Below, piece by piece: positions 56,601 through 64,000 of a DNA stretch of 64,000 nucleotides. Source of the stretch: Pohlia nutans (Eukaryota > Streptophyta > Bryopsida > Bryales > Mniaceae); assembly GCA_022496805.1 (NCBI GenBank), contig CM040102.1:19561955-19625954 (forward strand), in the 5' to 3' direction. Each line of letters starts with the position of its first letter. The stretch's first letter is position 1. The position numbers were made by a program, and so were the translations under genes. The notes beneath the pieces were generated by a model. That model did no database searches. It was given only the letters and a program-made list of their open reading frames with translations, and was not told the DNA's origin.

Positions 56601-58382
56601 TTGGATGATTGCTCCCCCCAATGAAAATGGAGCTACTTGCCATGCCATTGAGAGCAGTTCTTGAGTACAAAAGTTGTGAACACATGGTGTCGTTTTTCAC
56701 CACATAAAGCAATGGAAGGGCACCACAATTGGCTAAAATGGGGTTGTCGGTGGTTCTGCTAAGTGGTGTTGGTCACAACGGGACAAAAGTTCCCCATTTC
56801 AGGAGTGAAATGCAACGAGGTTTAGATGGTATTTGATGTTGCTCTTGAAAGTGAATGAAAGGGAGGTTGACCAACATTTTCATGATTTTGGTTCTTGCAC
56901 TTACAGATTTGAGGAAGGAGCTACGCAGTTTCGAGATGATGTTGCAGTGAATCCCAACGATACAGAGGAGGCAAGCAGACCCCCTTTTCACATCAAAACC
57001 TCATTGAGTTAAGTTAGCTTTCAAGAGTTTTGATGGCAATATTCATTTAATTGGGACTTTCCACCCGTATTGGGACTCTTTGAAATCTACAACTGGCATA
57101 GATCTAGTGGGCAATTTGTCTTGCTATTAGTGTGATAAGTATCCAAACCTCGTTGACATTTTCTTATTGGTAACTGGATACAGTCAATCTGGTGCTTTCT
57201 CTGTGAGGCTCAACTGCACGGGCCAGAGGAAGCTCGGAAACGTTTCCTTGAGGTGGGCTTTGTCTTTTAACCCGGATTCATGGTTTTGCATTGACCAATT
57301 TGATGATATTGTGAAAAATATAATTCAGATGGGGCCAAAATTTATATGAATAGAATCAGAGAAGAGCATTGGTTTAGGGTTTAGGGTTTAGTTTCTCGCC
57401 TGACAGAAAAGGGGTTATTATTACTCTGGTAATTTTTCGCTGTACATGATGACGCTGCATCACAAACATTGTGTATAGATGGAGCTTTGGTCAACATTTT
57501 TATCAACGTGGAATGTTCACCAATCTGTGAGATTGAACTATCTGTAGGTTGGAAGAGACAGCAGGCCTGTAATGCGGGCTGCATACGAGTTATTCAGAGA
57601 TGGGGGTGACACCAAAGAGGTACGTTTAGATATTTGGGACAGGAGTAGTATGGAGGATCTGCCTGTTCTATAGGCCCTGTATACTGCAACAAAGGGTTTA
57701 GGGTTTAGGGTTTAGGGTCCTCTGGGTCCAATATAATACAAACTAGCTGGATATTGAAAGTCATTTTTCAGAAGCTCGAATTGCATGGGAAGATGCTAAA
57801 TTGGTATTTACTTTGTTGGAGTGGTGAGATGCAGCTTTTGAATCTTGCAAGCGCTAATGCACACGATTTCTTCTACGCATATCTGTATGTGGGTTTGTAT
57901 CATGAAGCAAAGGTATGTGGCTTTACATTCTGCTCGTTTTAGCGCAACATCCTGTTCAGAGTGGAGTGTAACATCGTTTTTTTTGCATTTATATATGTAC
58001 ATTGAAACACAAGGTAACTCATCTCTATAAGACTCGGTTTTTTTTCTTTCTTGGGCCAACATTACAAGTTGAAGGTTTATTGTGCACCGCAGAAGGAAAC
58101 TGAAGCCGCCAGGGACGCCATGATTGCTGCAGTTTCAAGCCCTTATGGGTCTAGGTGAGCCTTTGGTTTCCGAGTAACTATTAGAACTAATCAAAACCTG
58201 GCTCACGACATAAGCGTGGTTAACTACAAGCCTGACTTCCGGCAGTTTCTTTTCATCTCTGCAGCATGTTGTGATAATACTTGCGTTTTTTTTTGGGTGG
58301 TTGCAGGTCAGGTGACTACATGGCTACGTTAGCGAAAGTTCACTGTGCATGTCGGGGTTGGCCCCTAAGTGCCGTTGTGTGA
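53575..58382 (+). CDS. Tetratricopeptide-repeat protein, probably chloroplast-targeted, 9 exons
   Basis: Exons 53575-53871, 55118-55184, 55793-55832, 56907-56970, 57184-57252, 57548-57619, 57835-57912, 58093-58154 and 58307-58382 join to 825 nt (274 residues plus TGA) with phases that fit at every junction. Intron 4 has a GC donor (GAGGAG|GCAAGC). The N-terminus is Ser/Ala/Thr/Arg-rich with a poly-Ser run and a hydrophobic stretch (ALVVGSVVGTAALFVGSAVA), like a plastid transit peptide plus membrane anchor. The core has TPR-like helices: EFDKALELDPRQRPYLWQRG, LSLYYLNRFEEGATQFRDDV, VNPNDTEESIWCFLCEAQLH, EEARKRFLEVGRDSRPVMRA, FFYAYLYVGLYHEAK, and SPYGSRSGDYMATLAKVHC. It resembles a conserved plant TPR protein family of unknown biochemical role. 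Apparently intact. Confidence 0.92.
56370..56531. mobile_element. MITE in TPR intron 3 (162 bp)
   Basis: Termini CTCTCAACACTAGTAAGAAGG and CCTTCCTACTAGTGTTGAGAG are inverted with one mismatch. The interior phrase CACCATGCTCTGACACTATT recurs at about 19775. Confidence 0.8.
57032..57118 (+). repeat. Duplicate of the sequence around 52.43/53.42 kb (empty site)
   Basis: GATGGCAATATTCATTTAAT here runs straight into TGGGACTTTCCACC and CTACAACTGGCATAGATC. At 52432 and 53424 the same two halves are separated by the foldback nest. Confidence 0.85.
57371..57391 (+). repeat. Interstitial telomere-like repeat, about 2.5 units
   Basis: GGTTTAGGGTTTAGGGTTTAG in TPR intron 5, the plant TTTAGGG telomere unit. 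Confidence 0.8.
57693..57719 (+). repeat. Interstitial telomere-like repeat, about 3.5 units
   Basis: AAGGG followed by three TTTAGGG units, in TPR intron 6, 0.3 kb from the first tract and in the same orientation. Confidence 0.85.
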
Positions 58383-58982
58383 TGAAGCCACATAGGCTTG
58401 TGCTATATTTTCATTTTATAAATTGTTAATGACATCAGTTCATCAGTTTCCTCTCAGTACACGTTGCAAACACTTCTAGTCATAATCGCTACTAGGATCA
58501 TACACTGATTGCTACGTTTGTTAGCAATGTTAGGAGAGTGGCTACAACAACATTACTATGGCTTAACAAGCTGTAACGTTACTTGAGTTGCTCCTCTACG
58601 TTGTATGATCTAGTAGTGAATGTCAGGTTCAAGTTTCAATTTACAACATTTGGATTTGTACTTTTTGTCAATCAAAAGCTGAAATAGAGGAGACACGGGC
58701 TCCAAGGAGGCATTGTCCCGGAGTAAGGGAAAACAAATATTAACGCAACATCTTCTGTTTAGTGGAGTAGATCACATTAAGACTAGCACAACTTGTTATA
58801 CTACACAAGTTAGTTGGGCTACTCATAGCGGGCAGTTAGGAGAAAAGGTTGACTTATGTTGGCCCTTTTCATGAATTGAGCTTCATACGATCACAGGCAT
58901 TTGGAAACCTATTTGCCTTTGCGGCAACTTTGAAAGATATTTGAACTAGTACCAAGAAGTAATTCTATGGAAATCTATAATA

Positions 58983-59317
58983 GGGGTGTCACACCTCTTT
59001 CTTCCCATTCTCAATCTTCAGAGAACACGTATGTGGCACTTTCTCCTTGAATTGTGAAGGACTCATTCTTTCAAGATTGAGAAGTTTCATTTTTCTCCTC
59101 CGGAGGTGAAGAATGAGCGTGAGGATTGAGAAGCCGTAGGGATTGAGAATTTGTGGAGAAGATTGAGAAGTTGTGGCCATTCTCATCCTTCACATGGCCT
59201 CAAAGGGGAATCACATCTTCATGGAGAATGGTCAAAATAGATTGGCTCCATGATTCGCTTCCTAGTTTTTCAATTTTTAGTGAATCAAACTCATTGGAAG
59301 AGGTGTGACACCCCCTA
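58983..59317. mobile_element. Probable MITE bounded by inverted GGTGTGACACC
   Basis: Left AGGGGTGTCACACCTCTTTC and right GAAGAGGTGTGACACCCCCT are near-perfect inverse complements. The interior is full of TTGAGAA / TTCTCAA words from further internal pairing. Confidence 0.7.
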
Positions 59318-59399
59318 ATATCAAGTTGTGATTTCGATGCAACTATGAAGTGTTTTGATTGATGAATCAAAACAGGTTATGAATGTATGAACGACCCAC

Positions 59400-59545
59400 T
59401 ATGAGGAGAAGGCGGTAGATGAGTCAAACATCGCCACTTCGTACTCACTACCCAAGCACTCAAGACTTGGTGAGTGCAATTCGTCATGTAAGACAAGTGT
59501 ATACAGTGAACTCTGACATTGTTGTGAGTGAGATTCGACGCCTTT
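59400..59545 (+). repeat. Dispersed repeat, copy 2
   Basis: Matches the reverse complement of 47600-47745 (ACTTGGTGAGTGCAATTCGT, GAGTGAGATTCGACGCC). Class unknown. Confidence 0.55.
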
Positions 59546-60007
59546 GCTAATAGTGCCCTAAATGGAAGCCCTTAGATCAACGACATCCAGTAAACATTTT
59601 TTATTCAACAAAAAAACACTTGTCATAATTTTCAATAGTTACCTTCTTCTCCAACTTATCGTCAAAGAGTCCATAATTTTGGGCTTTTCTCTTCATCTCC
59701 TTCATCTACCAATCAATCGGCATTTTTTTTTACAACCAACAGTCTCAAGGAGGTCACTCTTTGTATCTTTTGAGTATCATGTGTGAACAAAGGGCATTTA
59801 AAAGCACCCTAAAATTTAAATTTTTTTTTTTATATAAGTAGTAATATTATGATAATATTTCCATTTTTATTCTTATAATCAATTTTGAGCATCGTATATT
59901 AATGTAAAACAATTATAAAATTTACCTTCAAAGATTTATTTGGATCCTATCGTTGTTTGCACGTTGTTACGTAATGTTTGGAAGTGACCTCCTTGAACCA
60001 ACAATGG

Positions 60008-60208
60008 CACTAGTAGCAAACCTGTGGTTTTTCATTCCCTACTTTGTGGAAACAATGAACAATACTAGAATATTAAACTTATATTTTTGTTTTCTTGTGA
60101 CCAAAACAACTCACCAACATTGACACAACCCATGTGCCAGGCGCGATTTCATTTCTTTTTCATTTTCATTTATAGTAAGTGAAAAACGACACATTTCCTA
60201 CTAGGGTG
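60008..60208. mobile_element. CACTAG-terminated MITE, copy 2 (201 bp)
   Basis: Begins CACTAGTAGCAAACCTGTGG and ends GACACATTTCCTACTAGGGTG. The interior (CTCACCAACATTGACACAAC) matches copies at 48686 and 63636. Confidence 0.75.
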
Positions 60209-60407
60209 GCAACTACCATAGAAGAGACTGCAAAGGGTGAAGAACAGCCGAGTTAACGGTTTCTAAAGCTCCGGCCGGCTGAAGACGTCATAACCGTCGC
60301 TCGCTCCATGGCCGTCATCTGAGTAGAGGCAAAAAAAACACCATCAAAATGCCAGGCCGGCTGCGGAATGACAAAAGCAGGCAGAGTGGAAACATGCAGG
60401 ATGCGTC

Positions 60408-63400
60408 ATGGACAGTAATCTGACGCTGTTGTTGGAGGCGCTGGCAGGGAATGGCTGTGTGCTGCCTTCGGAACACAGAGCCGCCCTGGACATCTCCTTG
60501 AAAGTGAAGAAGCAGGACGCCGGCTTGCAGACCTTGGCTCTTTGGGGCCGCATTTTCACCACCTCTGGCAACGACTACATTCTTGCCGAAGGCTGCGTGA
60601 GCGCCAAGCGTGTCGGCAGGAAACTTACATTCGACACCAAATACTATTTCACGTAAGCATGCAGCCTCATCATTCTGGACATTTTTTGTTTGTTCAATTC
60701 TTTAAGAGACAAAATATGAACACATACAGTACATGGCATTCTTTTCCACCAACACATACATGGTTCTTCATGATATAAGAAACTCGGGGAAGTTACTTAG
60801 TGTAAATTTTGGTATAATGAGCGAACAGAGAGTATTTAATGGAGGGCTATGAAATAATTGGAATATTCTACTATTTATAGTATAATTAGGGTATTTTTAT
60901 AATATATTTTAAGAATATTCTCAAATTGATCAAAATATACCCTATATTACTGCTAAAAATTTATAAATTTTATCTCAAATGAATGTAAGACACCCTATAT
61001 TTGTTCTCTCATGGTTATCTAAATTTTTGATTGTGACTTTCTTGGGATAAGAAATTCTCCCATTAAATTATACTTTCCATAATATGATCAATCAAAATGG
61101 TCATTTCAAAACCATGAATCCTGAGGTTGAGAGAGGAATCACATGTTTAGGTATGCATACAGTCTCATTTTCAATTCACCACTATGACATTGACAACTGA
61201 GTGTGATGTTAAATAGATGATACTCTTTGCGTCACTTTTAACCAATATGTAGAGTGTGCTTTCATTTGGAGATCAGTGTAAAAGCTTTGGAGAGATCACT
61301 TTGGGAAAAAAATCATGCAATATCAAGAAGAGGTCGTACACCACTATAAAAAAGAAAATAGACAATCTCATTGTCATTCAAAGATGAGAGGTCATAGATA
61401 TTTAGCCAAGTCATGCTTACACCCAACTTTCTTGCATCAAATCTTCAATGGACCAGGTAATTCAAAAGCAGGGAGGATTGTGAGAAATAATTGCAAGTTA
61501 GGACCTACCTCCTTGCTTTTGGATTATTGAACATAATCTCAATGCAAGCCACTTCAAGCCATTGGGTCTTAAGATCAATGTGGTAGTTGAACAGAAAAGC
61601 AAAAAATAAGTTGAGTTGAGCATGCATGTAGAGGCCAAATAGTGAGTCACCGCTATCTGCTAAGAAGTTAATGCTCTCTAGCATTATCAGTTCTAATCCC
61701 TCTCTTCTAGTCCAATGATATCTTAACACGTACAATGGCAAGAAGAGGCTGCATAATTGAGATTATGGTTTTGATATCGTCTACCTTATCCTTCAATTTG
61801 CATTGCTTCGAGAGTGATAATTTTTTTTTTTTTCAAGGTGTTCAATTAATGCCCAACCGTGTTAGTATTGATTTGTTTTGAAAAGCTTATGTTTGTGAAT
61901 GGCAGCCAAGATGGAGTGTTGTGGCTAGACCTGCAGCTACCAGAGAATGAAGACCGGTACCATTTGTGCAAGAGCGCCAAAGGGCCATTCACAGGCGACC
62001 CTGCCAACGTTGCTCTTGTTGTTCCGGACCCAATTGAACCCTCTGAATATGATGAATGTGATGCTTCTGTGCCCTTTCATTTCCCCTCTTCGCTTTCTCT
62101 CACTCCTCTTGTGCTCCACATGAAAACAAGTAAGATAGGATGAGGGTAAACTAACGCGTGCCCTAAAATACCCAGACACGGATTTAGAACATTTACCAAT
62201 TGAACTTTGAACCCTCATAACTTTTACATATTTTACTACATTAACTCAACATCACAAACTTAGGAAGCCATGTTTTTCAATGGTTTACGTATGTTGTTGA
62301 GATGAACAAAAGTGATTATATTCGACATACGTTTTATGTATGTTTATCGTAAAAGAAATGTACAAAGAACATGCAGTTACAAACATGTAAATTTTATCAT
62401 GATGTGATTTTTCATGTTTGTAATATGTTGTTCATATGTTTTTTATACGATAAACATACATAAAATGTATGTCGAATGTAATCACTCATGTTCATCTCAA
62501 TAACATACGTAAAATATTGCAAAGTTAGACATGACTTGCCAAGTTTGTGATGAATAAGAACGTTAAGGCTAAAGAACAATCTTTGGATGATATTTTCCTT
62601 ACTATTAACTTTTGTGCAATATCTTGAATGGTCATAGGTTCAATCTTCATAGTTCGCTACAGAATTTTTTTCCATTACAATAATATGAACCAAAAAAAAG
62701 AATGATTTTTTGAACTCATCCAAAGTAGATAGGTCAAAATTTCACTTGTATTTTAGTGCCTAATGAATTTCCGAGAAGATTTTGAATCTTTGATAGCCAG
62801 ATTTTGAGGCTCCGGCAGAAAATTTGCTCGGTTAGAGATGAAAGCAAGGTGTTTGGAAATGATGCAAATTGACAACCAACTGATACATGGATGGTGCAGT
62901 TGTGGAGCCGGCATTGGAGGGTGACAAGTCAGGATCCTCTGCAACGGATGAAAAGACAGGCTCTGAGGACGAGGAAAAGCCGGACACTACTGAAACGGAA
63001 GGTGAAGATGGGGAGGATTCTGAAGAACCTCCTGGTGAACCAGAAGAGGCCAAGGTGGGTACACATCTTAGTATCAAGTTTAATAGTGAAACTCTTAGCT
63101 GCAAAATGTGCGGGAGACGACGCTTTGCATCATTTCATTATGATCAATAAGAACATGTGCACCCTACGTCTACATGAGTCCTTGAATCTGGAAACTGGAT
63201 GAAATACACTAGTATTTAATGATGTTTTTGTACGGTGAGAGAGCCACGGAATATGATCCACATATAGTGATGTCTCCATAATCTCTTTATAGTCCCTCTA
63301 TAGCTAATTCAAGGAAGGGCTCCGTATCCGAGATTGATGGACAATAATGATTACCCATGATCCAAGATTTGGTATACAAAATCATGCTACTAATTGAAGG

Positions 63401-64000
63401 TCAACCAAGTATATTGAAAGAGATGAAGTGTTGTTGCATACATGAGATGGGATCAAGTCCCTAATGTTTTTAGTATCCTCTAGTTTTCATAAACCTTAAA
63501 TATTCGTCGTCTTTGTGTAGGTCATTGAAGATGAAGAAGTTGCTGAAGGGGAGGGAGAAGGTGAAGAGGGTGAAGGTGAAGAGATTCCTGCCGGCATTGA
63601 GCTTCCTGAGGTAGTGAACATTCCACACTTGGATTCACTAGTAGAAGATCTGTCGTTTTTCTTTCCTCATTTTGTGAGAACACTGAACAATGGTTGAATA
63701 TTATGCTTATATTTTTGTCTTCTTGTGACCAAAACCACTCACCAGCACTGACACAGCCCATGTGCTTGGCGCAATTTCATTCCTTTTTCATTTATAGTAA
63801 GTGAAAAAGGACACATTTCCTACTAGTGATTGTCTAATTAGAACCAAGTTTTATGAAACATTTTAATGAGATTGGACAATGTTATTTTTTCCCTTTACCC
63901 TTCACGAGTTTTGTGTGATGTGGCTGCAGCTCGAGAGATTGGCAGGGCTGATGAAATGGATCGATGAAGAGTGTGGTGTGGTCCCATTCAACTCTTTAGT
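60408..64000 (+). CDS. RSP9: Radial spoke head protein 9 (RSPH9/RSP9), 5' part, runs off right edge
   Basis: Exons 60408-60652, 61906 to about 62057 or 62129, 62900-63054, 63521-63610 and 63930 onward. All junction phases fit. The N-terminus reads MDSNLTLLLEALAGNGCVLP, then RAALDISLKVKKQDAGLQTL, LWGRIFTTSGNDYILAEG, QDGVLWLDLQLPENEDRYHL and AKGPFTGDPANVALVV. An acidic insert (exons 3 and 4, Glu/Asp/Gly-rich) follows, then LERLAGLMKWIDEECGVVPF at the edge. In flagella RSP9 sits in the radial spoke head with RSP1/4/6/10 and supports spoke motility signalling. The exon 2 donor is uncertain: GAAT|GTGATG at 62058 or the stronger ACAA|GTAAGA at 62130; both keep phase 1. About the last half of the gene is outside the window. 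Confidence 0.9.
62284..62513. mobile_element. Hairpin MITE in RSP9 intron 2 (230 bp)
   Basis: The left arm TTTACGTATGTTGTTGAGAT continues to ATTCGACATACGTTTTATGT, mirrored by the right arm ACATAAAATGTATGTCGAAT ... ATCTCAATAACATACGTAAA. The arms are about 85 bp with a roughly 60-bp loop. Confidence 0.85.
63636..63828. mobile_element. CACTAG-terminated MITE, copy 3, in RSP9 intron 4 (193 bp)
   Basis: CACTAGTAGAAGATCTGTCG at the left, GACACATTTCCTACTAGTG at the right, with ATT on both sides (3-bp duplication). The intact duplication suggests a recent insertion. Confidence 0.8.

Larger units (their letters stand above)
58383..60407. other. Intergenic region between the TPR and RSP9 genes
   Basis: No gene seen. 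Contains the dispersed repeat copy at 59400-59545 and the MITE at 60008-60208. 58980-59310 has inverted phrases (GGTGTCACACCTCTTTC near 58984, GAAGAGGTGTGACACCCCCT near 59297), so it is probably another TIR element of about 330 bp. Confidence 0.6.

Noticed and set aside
57774..57833. Extra TPR exon reading ARIAWEDAKLVFTLLEW
   Set aside because: Attractive residues, but the phase does not fit the preceding exon, and the exon starting at 57835 joins exon 6 directly in phase and matches the family.

Overview
This is nuclear DNA of a eukaryote, most likely a land plant or close streptophyte alga that makes flagellated sperm (bryophyte, lycophyte, fern or similar). The evidence is spliced genes with GT-AG and some GC-AG introns, plant-type telomere motifs (TTTAGGG), plant families (strictosidine synthase-like, chloroplast-type TPR protein), Ty1/copia and LINE elements, dense MITEs, and a radial-spoke RSP9 gene, which flowering plants and conifers lack. 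The species cannot be named from the sequence.

Layout. 1-2.6 kb: 5' part of a Ty1/copia element on the minus strand. 2.7-10.2 kb: a decayed multi-exon gene (plus strand) with an unknown N-terminal domain, low-complexity repeats and two degenerate FCP1/NIF-like phosphatase domains. A BamHI-centred palindrome (TATCGGGGGATCCCCCGATA) lies in every one of its introns and in its flanks. 11.2-17.9 kb (plus) and 23.7 to about 39 kb (minus): two copies of one non-LTR retrotransposon in inverted orientation. Read together, they encode an APE endonuclease, reverse transcriptase, RNase H, a CCHC finger and a restriction-like (PD-E) endonuclease. This dual-endonuclease plan is that of the Dualen/RandI group described from Chlamydomonas. 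The longer copy also has a consensus 2A translational-recoding motif before the APE domain and a candidate ORF1. Both copies carry an antisense tRNA-like segment in the 3' UTR and end in a (TATC)n tail preceded by GAAA-loop hairpins that are also found in short solo elements at 49 and 53 kb.

39-43 kb: gene-free MITE cluster. 43.4-48.4 kb: apparently intact strictosidine synthase-like gene (4 exons). 48.4-53.5 kb: repeats, including a three-level nest of insertions. 53.6-58.4 kb: apparently intact TPR protein gene (9 exons). 60.4-64.0 kb: the RSP9 gene, running off the right edge.

The three intact-looking genes are unrelated housekeeping, secreted-protein and flagellar genes. Their introns hold MITEs of piggyBac-like (TTAA), CACTA-like and hairpin types. 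The main novelty candidate is the dual-endonuclease, 2A-bearing LINE and its short tail-sharing partners. Second is the intron-resident palindrome family.
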